A DNA stretch of 64,000 nt from Shewanella kaireitica (GCF_023284045.1 NZ_JAKIKQ010000005.1:62001-126000); one strand, 5' to 3'. Shown: positions 27,311 through 37,361, counted from the first letter of the stretch. Numbers and translations are program-made. Notes: generated by a model not told the origin, from the sequence alone.

Positions 27311-27339
27311 TTGACATATTTTGTCAATTAGTCGATAGT
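27311..27339 (+). promoter_or_regulatory. Candidate sigma-70 promoter for rpoH
   Basis: TTGACA (27311-27316) and GATAGT (27334-27339) are separated by 17 bases, about 75 bases before the rpoH start. The -35 box lies inside a small palindrome TTGACA-TATTT-TGTCAA (27311-27327), which could be an operator. Confidence 0.5.
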
Positions 27340-27414
27340 TCACAGTCCATCTTATATCGAGGTGGATTTTTAGGTTTAGATAGACCGTAGTATTGGTAAT
27401 AAGTAGGAGCGTGA

Positions 27415-28272
27415 ATGACTGATCAAACGCAAACAATGGCACTAATGGTTCCTCAAAGTAGTGGAAGCCTCGAGTCTTATATTCACTCAGCGCACAGCAT
27501 CTCTATGCTGGATGCGGAGAAAGAGCATGAGCTAGCGAAGCGCCTACAGGAAACTGGTGACCTAAGTGCTGCGAAAGAGCTGATTATGTCGCATCTACGT
27601 TTTGTAGTGCATGTTGCTAAAGGCTACTCAGGATACGGTCTACCGCAAGCCGATTTGATTCAAGAAGGTAATATTGGCTTGATGAAAGCCGTTAAGCGTT
27701 TTGACCCAGATGTGGGTGTGCGCTTGGTATCATTTGCCGTACATTGGATTAAAGCTGAAATTCATGAATATGTGCTTAAAAACTGGCGCATAGTGAAAGT
27801 TGCAACCACAAAAGCACAGCGTAAGTTGTTCTTTAACCTTCGTAAAACTAAGAAGCGTCTTGGCTGGTTTAGTGATAATGAAGTAGGGATGGTTGCTGAA
27901 AGCTTGGGTGTTTCTAAAGCCGACGTGACCGAAATGGAATCACGCATGGCAGCTCAAGATCCAGCCTTTGATTTAGCTAGTGATAATGATGACGAACAAG
28001 ATTATGCGCCTATGCATTACCTTGAAGATCATTCATCAGATTTAGCTTCTCAAGTTGAAAATGACAACTGGGAACAAAGTAATCAAACGCGTCTGCTGTC
28101 AGCTATCAAGACTCTTGATGAGCGTAGTCAACATATACTCCAAGCTCGCTGGTTAAATGAAGACAAAACCACGCTACAAGAGCTAGCAGCAACTTATCAA
28201 GTATCGGCAGAGCGTATCCGCCAACTTGAAAAAAATGCGATGAACAAACTGAAAGGACGAATGGAAGGCTAA
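27415..28272 (+). CDS. rpoH: Heat-shock sigma factor RpoH (sigma-32)
   Basis: Directs RNA polymerase to heat-shock promoters. The 285 residues match E. coli (284). Region 2 contains [35 protein letters not shown] and [20 protein letters not shown]. The RpoH box [17 protein letters not shown] is present, and region 4 ends [20 protein letters not shown]. It follows ftsX by about 200 bases with its own candidate promoter, and a terminator closes it. Confidence 0.98.
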   Translation: MTDQTQTMALMVPQSSGSLESYIHSAHSISMLDAEKEHELAKRLQETGDLSAAKELIMSHLRFVVHVAKGYSGYGLPQADLIQEGNIGLMKAVKRFDPDVGVRLVSFAVHWIKAEIHEYVLKNWRIVKVATTKAQRKLFFNLRKTKKRLGWFSDNEVGMVAESLGVSKADVTEMESRMAAQDPAFDLASDNDDEQDYAPMHYLEDHSSDLASQVENDNWEQSNQTRLLSAIKTLDERSQHILQARWLNEDKTTLQELAATYQVSAERIRQLEKNAMNKLKGRMEG

Positions 28273-28297
28273 GGCTTTTTGTTGGTGCTTTAAAGAA

Positions 28298-28322
28298 AAC
28301 CTGCTTACTAGCAGGTTTTTTT
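28298..28322 (+). terminator. Rho-independent terminator of rpoH
   Basis: AACCTGC (28298-28304) and GCAGGTT (28311-28317) form a 7-bp stem with a 6-base loop, followed by a run of T to 28322. It lies 26 bases after the rpoH stop. Confidence 0.85.
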
Positions 28323-28490
28323 ATGTCTGGAACATTTGTTCTAGACATTGTTTTTGAAATCAAGCTGCGCTTGATAAAGGTCGTGGTGCTTCGCCCACAC
28401 CAGAGCCAAGGGGCAAAGCGCTTGCGCCCCTTGGCAATCCCTCAGCGCCCCGGCGAAATTTAAAAAGCGAAATTTCCAACGGGGGAGATT
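28323..28490. repeat. GC-rich, hairpin-forming intergenic element
   Basis: Starts right after the rpoH terminator with a hairpin (28323-28348, ATGTCTGGAAC against GTTCTAGACAT, one mismatch). It includes a perfect 10-bp stem GCCAAGGGGC / GCCCCTTGGC (28405-28414 with 28426-28435) and a direct repeat GCGAAATTT (28453-28461 and 28467-28475). Its GC content is well above the flanking AT-rich DNA. The first 15 bases recur at 56492-56506, again just after a terminator. I believe similar sequences occur between genes elsewhere in Shewanella, but could not check. Confidence 0.5.
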
Positions 28491-28659
28491 AGATTCTGTG
28501 AGTTATTTGTATGTGTTTCAGCCCATACTTTTACTGATAAATAGTGATAACATTTAATAGAGGTGGTATTAGCTTGATTCTAGGGTAATTGAGATTCTGG
28601 AGCGTTAGCTTATTCCATAAACTGATTTAATAGCTTTAAAACGGTAAGGTTTCAAATTG

Positions 28660-29343
28660 ATGGCTAAGTATTCAGATTTTGTTTCTCGTTCGATAAAAAA
28701 AGTTTTATCGGGGAGAAACCTAGCTTCTTCAGACAAAGCGAAGTATTCCTTCCAATTACTAAATGCTGTCGTTCAAAACCATGATGCAATAGTTGGAATT
28801 TTGAACTCTAGTGTACAAAAGCCTAGCCTGATTCTTTTACGTCCTCAATTGGAAAGTTTAATCAAAGGGGTTTGGCTTTTACTATGTGTAAATTCTGATA
28901 ATGATCTCGCTTCTTTTTTAAATAATAAGAATGGAACTAGCTCTCCACCAAGTGAATGTAAACAATGTGGTAAAAAAGGCAAAAAGAAGAAGCCACGTGA
29001 TAAATCTCTACAGTCTTATGTGGATGATATTATTGAAACTAACCCTACAGTTGGGGGGAAGTTAGACTGGTTTAGAAGTGAATATTTACGACATTTTAAT
29101 AGTTTTACTCATGGTGGCTTAGTATTTTTAAAGCTAGGATTCGATGAGGAGCGCAGTATGATTAGTGACCGACTAGAAGACAGTATAGCGAATGAAGTTT
29201 ATTTGTTAAGTGCAGAATATGCTGTATTGGCAGCAGATCTGATCGGTTCTTGTTTTGACGAAAATACAACTCGTGACCTTAGATACCTTTGTATTAATAA
29301 GCTTACTGCTTTTTTAGCAGAGCTAAACAGTCATACTTTGTGA
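28660..29343 (+). CDS. Unrecognised protein in accessory patch
   Basis: About 227 residues from ATG 28660 (AAGG about 10 bases upstream; a TTG at 28657 is adjacent). I cannot assign a family with confidence. It is mostly helical, with LLRPQLESLIKGVWLLL near residue 67. A Cys/Lys-rich loop follows, CKQCGKKGKKKKPRDK (a possible half zinc-finger). FNSFTHGG lies near 150, a pattern seen in several helical hypothetical families such as the DUF5677/DUF6988-like groups. It sits between rpoH and menE, in more AT-rich DNA next to a repeat-like element, suggesting insertion by transfer. Confidence 0.7.
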   Translation: MAKYSDFVSRSIKKVLSGRNLASSDKAKYSFQLLNAVVQNHDAIVGILNSSVQKPSLILLRPQLESLIKGVWLLLCVNSDNDLASFLNNKNGTSSPPSECKQCGKKGKKKKPRDKSLQSYVDDIIETNPTVGGKLDWFRSEYLRHFNSFTHGGLVFLKLGFDEERSMISDRLEDSIANEVYLLSAEYAVLAADLIGSCFDENTTRDLRYLCINKLTAFLAELNSHTL

Positions 29344-29684
29344 AAAAGTAGCTTATGTGGGTACTTGTATTATTTGCCCTAAAGAGTATCGACTATTTTT
29401 GATGGGGATTTTGTGTGTTTTGAAACTGGTGTAGCTGCGGTTGAGGCCGCCGTAAACAGGGATGTTTTCGTTTAGCTCATAGGGAGGTGCTTGTTGCGAG
29501 CCTCAGCAGCAGCTACGCATATGCATGCTGTAAGCAATTGGAATCATTGTGCCTGTTATTACCGCCCTTGATTGAGAGTGATTTATTCCTCTAAATTATA
29601 CTGTTAATTGTACTATTAGTGATCGCGCCACAATTGTAAAATAGAGCCAATCAACAATATTTAAAGTTAATTGAGATAGAGGTT
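29344..29684. other. Intergenic region after the unrecognised gene
   Basis: 341 bases with no convincing gene on either strand and no strong terminator. A more GC-rich stretch around 29430-29530 could be a degraded repeat or gene remnant, but no frame supports this. Confidence 0.5.
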
Positions 29685-31145
29685 CTATTTCGCTGATATC
29701 ACCGCTGATATCACCGCTGCTATCACCTGTTTGCGCACTACTTTAATCCCCACAGAGTTGATATCTGGCCATGGGTAGTATTGTCTTGGTCTTTTAAAGC
29801 GGGCAATTTTGTCAGCAAGAAAAGCTGTTAACTCGGGCTCTGCTGGCTGACCTGCTGAATCGTTGGCTATTTTAATCGTAGCAGCGGGTAGCTTGCCAAA
29901 TTTGTCATCGGCGATTGCAAAGACAATGGCGTCATCTATCTGTGGGTGCAGCTTTAGCGCTGCCTCTATCTCTTCTGGTTGGATATTCTCGCCGCCACTG
30001 ATAAACATGTTGTCAGCTCGGCCATCAATGCGTAAGTTGGCGTTTTCATCCCAATGTGCCAAGTCTTTGGTGTAGAACCAGCCCTCACTATCTGTCGGTC
30101 GTTGAAAGCTATCTTGCGTTAAATAGCCAAGAAACAAACACTCGCCTTTTACCCATATTTCACCATCAACGATTTTGAGCTCTCGTTTAGGTAATGGTAT
30201 GCCGCTAGAGCCATCGGCGTGTGCTTTACCTGTGGTGATTTGCGAGCTCATCTCTGTCATGCCATAGCTGGTATAGGCAGCTATGTTAAGCGTGTCGAGC
30301 TGTTGCAAAAGATCGGCAGAGATCACGCCGCCGCCCAATAGCATGGCTTTGACTTGGCTAAGATCGCAGTTGTCGCTATCAAGCAGTTTTTGCAGTTGTG
30401 CGCTAACCAATGATAGGTGGCTTATTTTGTCGCGGCTTAATTGCGTTGCAAGACTCATTGACTTGTCTTCGAATACCACGCTGGCTCCGGAGAGTGCACA
30501 GCGATTGGCAATCGCTAGTCCACCTATATGAAAAAGTGGTAGCGACAATAACCAGCTATCCTCTGCTGTGATATCGATAAGCGATTTTGAGCCATTAGCG
30601 CTGGCGATATGATTCGCAAAGCTATGTACTGCAGCTTTAGGTAAGCCGGTACTGCCAGACGTGAGAATAGCGTTTACGCCTCGGTTTGGGTCGATGTTTG
30701 CTGGTGCTGAAGCTCTGCTGTGCTGAGTAAAATCTAACTCTAATGGCTGAGTAATATCATTACTAAGTACCTCATGCAGCGCTTGGTTGGCGCTGTTATT
30801 TGAAATGTCGCCTAACCAGCAGTAAGTATATTGATGAGTTTGAATCAGCTCTATTAGCTGCTTGGGTGCGAATCGCGGTGAAATAGGGCAAAACAACATA
30901 CCGTGATCAACGCAAGCCCAATACAGCGTCAGCAATTCTGGTTGGTTATAGCCGATGCAGGCAATTCTATCGCCTCGCTGTAGGCCAGCTTGTATTAACT
31001 GTTCGCCTATAGCCACCACTTGCTGACTGAGAGTCTGGTAGCTGACTTTTAGCTCTCCGATACGATATGCAGAGGCGTTAGGCGCTATGGTTGCACGCTT
31101 ATGGATCGGCGATAGCATTGTATTGTCTGCATCATGCTGTGGCAT
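29685..31145 (-). CDS. menE: o-Succinylbenzoate-CoA ligase MenE
   Basis: Activates o-succinylbenzoate with ATP and CoA in menaquinone synthesis. The 486 residues have the AMP-forming ligase core: ILTSGSTGLPKAAVHS (P-loop), YTSYGMTEMSS, and the hinge region RIDGRADNMFISGGENIQPE with the catalytic lysine region near the C-terminus (NSVGIKVVRKQV). The last residues (AAVISAVISAK) come from a short in-frame tandem DNA repeat at 29694-29727. It is the last gene of menD-menH-menC-menE, 6 bases after menC. Confidence 0.93.
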   Translation of the reverse strand: MPQHDADNTMLSPIHKRATIAPNASAYRIGELKVSYQTLSQQVVAIGEQLIQAGLQRGDRIACIGYNQPELLTLYWACVDHGMLFCPISPRFAPKQLIELIQTHQYTYCWLGDISNNSANQALHEVLSNDITQPLELDFTQHSRASAPANIDPNRGVNAILTSGSTGLPKAAVHSFANHIASANGSKSLIDITAEDSWLLSLPLFHIGGLAIANRCALSGASVVFEDKSMSLATQLSRDKISHLSLVSAQLQKLLDSDNCDLSQVKAMLLGGGVISADLLQQLDTLNIAAYTSYGMTEMSSQITTGKAHADGSSGIPLPKRELKIVDGEIWVKGECLFLGYLTQDSFQRPTDSEGWFYTKDLAHWDENANLRIDGRADNMFISGGENIQPEEIEAALKLHPQIDDAIVFAIADDKFGKLPAATIKIANDSAGQPAEPELTAFLADKIARFKRPRQYYPWPDINSVGIKVVRKQVIAAVISAVISAK

Positions 31146-31151
31146 CTTGGG

Positions 31152-32195
31152 CTATCCAAGCGCTAGTATTTGCTGTAGGTCACTCAGTTGTTGGCATTTA
31201 GCTTTACCTGAGCTTTGTATTAGATCTTGGCTGAAGGCACCTAAGGTGTCTGTGCCTGGGATCTCATCGGGTGTGACTATGTTGGCTAAGCGGCTCAAGG
31301 CATGAATACCCAGGCTAGCCTCTAAGCTTGAACTTAGAATTGTCCGTACTCCGTGTTCATTAGCAAGATGTTGCAATGCTTGTAGCTTTTCTAAACTACC
31401 TAACAACATAGGCTTGATGATGATGGCGCAAAGCCCTGTTTGCATCTCAAATTGGTAATCTGGGTCGTTAAGCGACTCATCCAGCGCCCAAGGGGCCTCT
31501 ATGGCTTTATAAAAGCTTGGATTATCGCTCGGTTGCTTACACGGCTCTTCAATGTACTCAATTGCATTTAGCGGAATGCAGGCGATAAACTCGATCGCTT
31601 GCTGTAACTCAAAGCCGCGATTGGCATCTAGCCTCAGTTTTAGGTCTGGACGAATCGCTAATATTTGATGAATAAGCTGGATTTCATCCTCTAGCGATGT
31701 CTGTGCTACTTTAACTTTTACTGAATGGATATTACCGCTAAGTGCTTTTACTCGCTCGGCAACTGCTGTTAATGGTTCATCTTGGTTGCGATAGATGAGC
31801 GGTATTGTGCGGTTTTCTATGCGATGGCCGTCAAGTGAGCCCGTCAGTTTGGCGTGCATCAAGCTTAAACCAAAGGCGATAGCACTCTGCGCAGTATTGT
31901 CAGCTAAATCTAGCAGCGAATTGACAGGCTGTTGCAGCAGTGTAGGTAAGTTGTCAGTCAGTTCTGTAACGGTTTGGGCTAAGGAGTGCTGACTAAAACC
32001 TGTGAGTGGGTTGCCATCGACATCAATACCTGAAAGGGGAGAAAGCTCGACATACTCAGTACGTTCATCATTATCTGCAATAGCTGTTGCAGCCAGAACT
32101 AAGCCGCTACGGTTATCTATCCGTTGTTTACCCACAGGCAGTAATCGATCGAGTTCAATACTGAATTGATAAAGGCTAAGTTTACTCAGAAGCAT
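31152..32195 (-). CDS. menC: o-Succinylbenzoate synthase MenC
   Basis: Enolase-superfamily dehydratase that converts SHCHC to o-succinylbenzoate. The 347 residues include the catalytic KVKVA lysine region (SVKVKVAQTSL). Metal ligands lie in LRLDANRGF, IEYIEEPC and ALDESLNDP, and IIIKPMLLGSLE carries the second lysine. The length is slightly above E. coli (320). It sits between menH and menE in the same operon. Confidence 0.93.
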   Translation of the reverse strand: MLLSKLSLYQFSIELDRLLPVGKQRIDNRSGLVLAATAIADNDERTEYVELSPLSGIDVDGNPLTGFSQHSLAQTVTELTDNLPTLLQQPVNSLLDLADNTAQSAIAFGLSLMHAKLTGSLDGHRIENRTIPLIYRNQDEPLTAVAERVKALSGNIHSVKVKVAQTSLEDEIQLIHQILAIRPDLKLRLDANRGFELQQAIEFIACIPLNAIEYIEEPCKQPSDNPSFYKAIEAPWALDESLNDPDYQFEMQTGLCAIIIKPMLLGSLEKLQALQHLANEHGVRTILSSSLEASLGIHALSRLANIVTPDEIPGTDTLGAFSQDLIQSSGKAKCQQLSDLQQILALG

Positions 32196-32203
32196 TTAGT
32201 GGC

Positions 32204-33022
32204 CTATTTAGGTAATGTTGGGTTAACGGCAAGAGGGTTTAGTAGCCGCAAGACTAACTGACTAAAGGTGTCAGGCGCTGCGCTATGAACATTATGGCCA
32301 CTGGCATTAACTGGATAAAGCTTGAGTGGGTATTGTTGCTGCCAGCGTGTGGCCAGTGACAGAAATTTTTTGTCATCAACGCCTGCAATAAAAAAACAGG
32401 GCGCACTGATAACCGCAGGCGTATCCCACAAGTCAGCTTGCTGTGCCAGTGAAGTGGCTTGATAACAGTTGCTCAGTTTAGCGCCTTGATTACCACTGCG
32501 GCGTTTAATCATCGTTTGTTGTTCAGTGATGCTGAGGTCGGAAAAAACAGCTTGTTGGTACCACTGAGTTAAAAATGCTGTGATATCAAGATGGGTGAGC
32601 TTGTCTGCCCATTGCGCATCATTGATTTTTCGTTGTGCTTTATCTTGCTCGGATTGCAGACCAGGATGGCAAGATTCTAAGGTAAGGCTTAGTACACAAC
32701 TCGGATAGCGGCGAGCTAGATGCAATGCAATACGGCCGCCGAGTGAATAACCAATGAGATGATACTGTTTTATATCTAGCTTAGAGACTGTTTGCTGAAT
32801 GAGTTCGCAGCAAGTTTCAAACCCAGGCGTTGGCAACCTTTGGTTGAAGCTGTCGCCATGGCCAGGGAGATCGATGCTAATGCAGTAATATTGCTCAGCG
32901 AGCACTGCGGTGATAGCTGACCAATCTTGTTTATCTCCTAAGAAACCATGCAGCAGCACAATGGCTGGTTTGCTAGGCTGACCTTGGCTGCGATAACTCA
33001 GCATTAGCTCTGTTTTACCCAA
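32204..33022 (-). CDS. menH: SHCHC synthase MenH (alpha/beta hydrolase)
   Basis: Removes pyruvate from SEPHCHC in the menaquinone pathway. The 272 residues have the alpha/beta hydrolase fold: [12 protein letters not shown] (oxyanion region), nucleophile elbow GYSLGGR with Ser, a later Asp in IAGVDDKKF, and the His in NASGHNVH. It overlaps the end of menD by 19 bases, so the two are translationally coupled. Confidence 0.93.
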   Translation of the reverse strand: MGKTELMLSYRSQGQPSKPAIVLLHGFLGDKQDWSAITAVLAEQYYCISIDLPGHGDSFNQRLPTPGFETCCELIQQTVSKLDIKQYHLIGYSLGGRIALHLARRYPSCVLSLTLESCHPGLQSEQDKAQRKINDAQWADKLTHLDITAFLTQWYQQAVFSDLSITEQQTMIKRRSGNQGAKLSNCYQATSLAQQADLWDTPAVISAPCFFIAGVDDKKFLSLATRWQQQYPLKLYPVNASGHNVHSAAPDTFSQLVLRLLNPLAVNPTLPK

Positions 33023-34713
33023 GTGGCAATGGCAGCGATTTGATCGCTTGCTTGGTTCTGAGCCACGCTGACTTCAATGACCGATGGACCTGCATATGTC
33101 ATGGCGTACTCATAAGATTCAATAAAGTCATCGAGGTTGTCGACTTGATTATAGGCTAAACCGAACATGGCAGCACCGAAACCAAATTCAAGGCCATGAG
33201 ATAAGCGGTAGTAATCGGTTCTTAGCTGCTCGTTAGGGACTGGCAACAGGTTAAATATATTGCCGCCATCATTATTGAGGATAACAATCACAAAGGGGCT
33301 GGTTACTGTTCGGGCAATCGCCAGTGAGTTGAGATCATGTAGCTGAGAGATATCACCAATAATCAATGTTGTTGGCTTTTTATCTGCAATCGCAACCCCA
33401 GAAGCCGTCGCTAACAGACCATCAATACCCGATGCACCGCGATTGGTAAAGATATTGGCGTAATCAGCAGTGATAGGCGCATACATATCAAATAATCTTA
33501 CTGGCAAGCTATTGCCTATGAACAATTGCTGTGAAGAGGTTTGGCGCTGGGCTACCGCCCTAATGGCTTGTGCTTCACCAAAATCAGCTTGGTCTATCTG
33601 TTGCTGGAATAGTGTCTCTAGTGCAGCATTGTGCTGTGTGAGTGCTAGTGCCCATTGCGCCTCGGAGGAGCGTGGCCATGGCAACTGGCTAAAGGTATCA
33701 GCTTTAGCTATCCACTGCTGTTTGGCTTTATGGCTAGGATCGAGCCTTTGTTGTTGGGGCAAGACTTGCCAGTAATCCTTCCACTGTTTCTCGTTTAAAT
33801 AGCTGATGAGTCGCTTTGATAAAATGCGACCACCAAATACCAGTACCTTTTCCGCTTGCGCCAATATAGCTTGAGACTTTGGATGCAATAGCAGTTGATC
33901 GATATTGCCAATGGCAGCATTACTTTGTCTAAGCTGCGACTGTGCATCGGTCACAATTGGCCAACCGAGCTTAATAGACAGTGCGATAAGCTGCTCTGGA
34001 TTATGCTCAGGAGGCAGCGTTGCCGCCACAATCACCCCTTTGCCATGGACAAATCGGGCCAGGGCGTCGGAGGTAGGGAGCTGTGATGCGGTATTTGCAG
34101 CGTACTGAATATAGGGGGCACTATCTTGCTGCCATTGGACGACAGGCTTTAAATATTGGCTAAAATCGGCTTGTGGTTCAGCAGGGTAGAGCGGTTCACG
34201 GTACATACAGTTTATATGTATCGGTTGGGTATGATTGCTCACTGCATCATCGATACTGCTTAATAGCGCTGCCGGGCTGATATTGAGATCCGGTGTCGGT
34301 AGATTGAGTGGTTTGGCATACTGGGCAAATATTGCTGGTTGATTTATGGCTTGATTGGCGCCGCAGTCAATCAGCTCTGGTGGACGATCGCCTGAGAGCA
34401 CGATAAGTGGCACATGGGTTAACCAGGCTTCAATTACTGCCGGGTATAGGTTGGCAACCGCGGTACCTGAGGTGGTAATTATCGCCACTGGCGCCGCGCT
34501 GGCTTTAGCCAGGCCAAGAGCCATAAAACCTAGGCCACGCTCATCGAAATGCAGATGCTGCTGAAGGCTTGCCTGCTTGGCGGCGGCAAGAGTTAACGGA
34601 GTTGAGCGAGAGCCCGGTGCCATACACACATGTTTAACGCCTAGACGAGCAAGCTCCTCTAAGATCAATGTTCCCCATAACAAGTTCAGTTCAGCTGTAT
34701 GTTCAGTTTGCAT
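33004..34713 (-). CDS. menD: SEPHCHC synthase MenD
   Basis: Thiamine-diphosphate enzyme joining isochorismate and 2-oxoglutarate, the first committed step of menaquinone synthesis. The 569 residues have [11 protein letters not shown] and [18 protein letters not shown] near the N-terminus (the Glu that activates ThDP). The ThDP-binding motif [12 protein letters not shown]...NNDGGNIF is near the C-terminus. It is the first gene of menDHCE; menF and menB are not in the window. Menaquinone is the substrate of CymA encoded in this window. Confidence 0.96.
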   Translation of the reverse strand: MQTEHTAELNLLWGTLILEELARLGVKHVCMAPGSRSTPLTLAAAKQASLQQHLHFDERGLGFMALGLAKASAAPVAIITTSGTAVANLYPAVIEAWLTHVPLIVLSGDRPPELIDCGANQAINQPAIFAQYAKPLNLPTPDLNISPAALLSSIDDAVSNHTQPIHINCMYREPLYPAEPQADFSQYLKPVVQWQQDSAPYIQYAANTASQLPTSDALARFVHGKGVIVAATLPPEHNPEQLIALSIKLGWPIVTDAQSQLRQSNAAIGNIDQLLLHPKSQAILAQAEKVLVFGGRILSKRLISYLNEKQWKDYWQVLPQQQRLDPSHKAKQQWIAKADTFSQLPWPRSSEAQWALALTQHNAALETLFQQQIDQADFGEAQAIRAVAQRQTSSQQLFIGNSLPVRLFDMYAPITADYANIFTNRGASGIDGLLATASGVAIADKKPTTLIIGDISQLHDLNSLAIARTVTSPFVIVILNNDGGNIFNLLPVPNEQLRTDYYRLSHGLEFGFGAAMFGLAYNQVDNLDDFIESYEYAMTYAGPSVIEVSVAQNQASDQIAAIATWVKQS

Positions 34714-34848
34714 AGATAATTACCATCCCAATGATAATGCTAGTTTAACTTGCTTTAGCGTAAAGGAATATGATCAGCTTTGGTTTTATTAAAACCTAAA
34801 AGGTTCTGTTGTGGAAATCTCTAATGGCAACGATAAATACAAAAGCTG

Positions 34849-35277
34849 CTAACCCTGATTATCAATCCACTCGCTCATCACCACATGAGTTTTAATTTTA
34901 GTGATATCGGGGTGAGCATCGATAAACTCTCGAATTTGATGTAATCGCTTCATTGACGGTGCATTCACATAGACTAAAAGATCCATATCGCCGGTGATGC
35001 CTCTGCAGGTAATGATCTCTGGAATGGTACGGAACACTTTAACGATGTCTGCACAGTTCGGACATTGATGACGGATTTCAAAATAGGCCGTTACCCCTTC
35101 TGTTTGCGAAGCGCTTAGCAATACTTGATAGCCACGAATAGTGCCGTTCTTTTCCATCTTCTTAATTCGCTCTGTGACTGCCGAGCGTGATAAGTTAACC
35201 TCCGTCGCAATATCAGAGATACTGCGACGAGCATCGGTTCTTAAGGCCGTGACAATAGCGTTATCAAACTTATCCAT
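34849..35277 (-). CDS. Lrp/AsnC-family transcriptional regulator
   Basis: 142 residues. The N-terminal winged helix-turn-helix (ALRTDARRSISDIATEVNLS, then SAVTERIKKMEKNGTIRGY) is followed by an AsnC/RAM effector domain. A CPNC motif lies in the middle of that domain. It is divergent from a YjeH-like amino acid exporter with a 141-base shared promoter region, a common arrangement for Lrp-type regulators and their target exporters. Confidence 0.9.
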   Translation of the reverse strand: MDKFDNAIVTALRTDARRSISDIATEVNLSRSAVTERIKKMEKNGTIRGYQVLLSASQTEGVTAYFEIRHQCPNCADIVKVFRTIPEIITCRGITGDMDLLVYVNAPSMKRLHQIREFIDAHPDITKIKTHVVMSEWIDNQG

Positions 35278-35418
35278 AACGTATCCAACATAATGACTGT
35301 AAATGAGAGAGTAACCGACAAAGTGACGGAATATTCGGTGAACTTGGTTGCGAACAAGCGCAGATTGAAGCTCAGTGTAGAATTATAATAGTGCCATTGA
35401 AGTCAGTGAGTATATGAG

Positions 35419-36675
35419 ATGAACCAAATAACAGCAACAATAGGACGTTGGCAAGGTGCCGGCTTGATGGCCACCACTTTGTTGGGCACCGGAGTATTTA
35501 TCCTACCGCAAATGACCATAGTAACTGCGGGACAGGGGGCATTAATCGCATGGTTGGTGCTTACGTTAGCCATCATTCCAGTAACCTTAGTATTTGGCCG
35601 TTTAGCCAGTGTGCTACCTCATGCTGCGGGCCCTGCGTATTTTGTAGAAAAGGCTTTTGGCCGAACTTCGGGTCGAACCATAGGGTTAATGTTTCTGCTG
35701 GTGGTACCTATTGGCGCGCCAGCAGCAATTCTAATGACCTTCCAATTTGTGAATGCTCTGGTGCCGATAGAGGGTTGGGCGCAGGTGGCCACGGAGCTCT
35801 TACTGCTTGGAGTATTACTATTGTTAAACCTAAAAGGCATCCAAGTTTCTGCCAAACTGCAGTTTGCTTTAACGCTAGCGATTGTTTCGGTAGTAGTGGT
35901 ACTTTTTGGTGGTGTCGGAATGAGCTTGTCTGAGCTTGAATCTTTTACCCATCAAGATAGTCCTAATGTGAGTTTAGTGATGGCAGCTGTGGGTATCGCT
36001 TTTTGGAGCTTTCTTGGTATTGAAGCAATGACGCATCTGGCGGGTGATTTTCGTAACCCGAAGCGAGATATGATCCCGGCGATGTTTATTGGCACTGTGC
36101 TGGTGGGTATTGTCTATTTAGCGTGTACTTTGCTGCTGCTTGTTGTCCCCAGCGAAACGCCGGTGGCAATGGTTGGAGTGTTCGATAGCTTATTGGGCGG
36201 TTATGGTGCCCAGGTCATCGGCATTCTAGGGATTGTCAGTGGTTTGGCGACCGTTAATGTGTATACCGCCAGTGTCTCTAGGCTCATCTGGAGCTTTAGC
36301 CGTGACGGTGTGTTACCTAAGTACTTTAACAAGCTAAATCAGCACAACTCCCCTGCTCGTGCATCAATCGCAGTACTGGTTTCAATGGCATTGGTGATAA
36401 TTCTGACCTATGTAACTGGCCAGCAGTTAGAAGATCTGATCGCATGGAGCAATGGAGTGTTTGTTATTATCTACTTAGCGGCTATGTTGGCCGCGGTAAA
36501 ATTGCTGAGTAAGCGCTATCTGCCTTTGGTCGCGCTTAGTTGTATTCTATGCGGTGTTATTGGTTTTGCCTTAGGTTGGAATATGGCTTACGCCATACTC
36601 TTAATGTTGGTGTTATTTCCAATATTATGGCTACAGAAAACACACCTCAGTCGTAAACAATGGCTCACTGAATAA
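35419..36675 (+). CDS. yjeH: Amino acid exporter, YjeH-like (APC superfamily)
   Basis: 418 residues with about 12 hydrophobic segments. The APC start motif LMATTLLGTGVFILPQM and the mid-protein segment AFWSFLGIEAMTHLAGDFRNPKRD match YjeH. E. coli YjeH exports methionine and branched-chain amino acids; the substrate here is inferred. It is divergent from an Lrp/AsnC regulator. It ends one base before the convergent TerB-like gene. Confidence 0.82.
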   Translation: MNQITATIGRWQGAGLMATTLLGTGVFILPQMTIVTAGQGALIAWLVLTLAIIPVTLVFGRLASVLPHAAGPAYFVEKAFGRTSGRTIGLMFLLVVPIGAPAAILMTFQFVNALVPIEGWAQVATELLLLGVLLLLNLKGIQVSAKLQFALTLAIVSVVVVLFGGVGMSLSELESFTHQDSPNVSLVMAAVGIAFWSFLGIEAMTHLAGDFRNPKRDMIPAMFIGTVLVGIVYLACTLLLLVVPSETPVAMVGVFDSLLGGYGAQVIGILGIVSGLATVNVYTASVSRLIWSFSRDGVLPKYFNKLNQHNSPARASIAVLVSMALVIILTYVTGQQLEDLIAWSNGVFVIIYLAAMLAAVKLLSKRYLPLVALSCILCGVIGFALGWNMAYAILLMLVLFPILWLQKTHLSRKQWLTE

Positions 36676-36676
36676 C

Positions 36677-37135
36677 TTAAGGCTTCTGTTGTGTTTCAAT
36701 GGCGAGATTACGCATCTGAATCAGCTCGCTATGTCTTAAGTAAAGCAACTCTGAAGTGCGACGGATCATCTGGTCTTCATATTGGCACAGATGACCGTCT
36801 GCATAGGCAAGGCGCCACATTGCTAAGATTAATTGCTGCTTTTGTTCAATATCAAAACTGTCATTAATCGCTTGGGTAAATTCGAATAAAGAGGTCGAAT
36901 TACTTTGTGATACGGTCGCGTCTTTTATTAACGCGTCGACATCATTTACTGACAAACCTAAAGTGGTGGTAAGCAGCTCGGGCAGTATCTTTGCCTCTTC
37001 ATCTGACATGGTCTCATCGGCCATAACCACTTCTAGCAGTAAACTTGCAGCTGCGAGGTTTAGATGATGAGCTTGCTCTTCGGCAGATAATGTCTGATTA
37101 GGGGATTCAAAAAACTGTTTTAACTTGGCAAGCAT
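36677..37135 (-). CDS. TerB-like (DjlA N-terminal-type) helical protein
   Basis: 152 residues, mostly helical. Two acidic repeats fit the TerB fold: VVMADETMSDEEAKILPEL (about 36-54) and RLAYADGHLCQYEDQMIRR (about 108-126). Each carries the conserved A-D-x-x-x-x-x-E pattern. Stand-alone TerB proteins are widespread; their role is uncertain and tellurite resistance should not be assumed. No other ter genes are nearby. Confidence 0.75.
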   Translation of the reverse strand: MLAKLKQFFESPNQTLSAEEQAHHLNLAAASLLLEVVMADETMSDEEAKILPELLTTTLGLSVNDVDALIKDATVSQSNSTSLFEFTQAINDSFDIEQKQQLILAMWRLAYADGHLCQYEDQMIRRTSELLYLRHSELIQMRNLAIETQQKP

Positions 37136-37321
37136 GTAAACTCCTCAATAGATAATAACCACTACATTCTACTGTTGTCAGTAGCGTCCGTTTGCGTAAG
37201 TAGGGACACTGTTGTCTCATCTATACATTCTGAATGGCAAGTTTGAGTAGAACTGAATGGTTATTTACTCAATGTAATTACGGTGAATATAACTTAGAGC
37301 GGCAAATAAAGAGAGAGTTCC

Positions 37322-37361
37322 ATCTTGGCTTATATTGATAGCGTCAATGATAAGCCAAGAT
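37322..37361 (-). terminator. Very long hairpin after the DUF2780 gene
   Basis: ATCTTGGCTTAT (37322-37333) pairs perfectly with ATAAGCCAAGAT (37350-37361). ATTGA and TCAAT extend the stem inside, with one bulged base, to 17 bp around a 5-base loop. It lies 11 bases beyond the DUF2780 stop. There is no T-run, so it may act as a 3'-end stabiliser or an atypical terminator. Confidence 0.65.

Noticed and set aside
36677..37135. Tellurite resistance gene
   Set aside because: Only a stand-alone TerB fold is present; without terACDE partners the resistance label is not supported.
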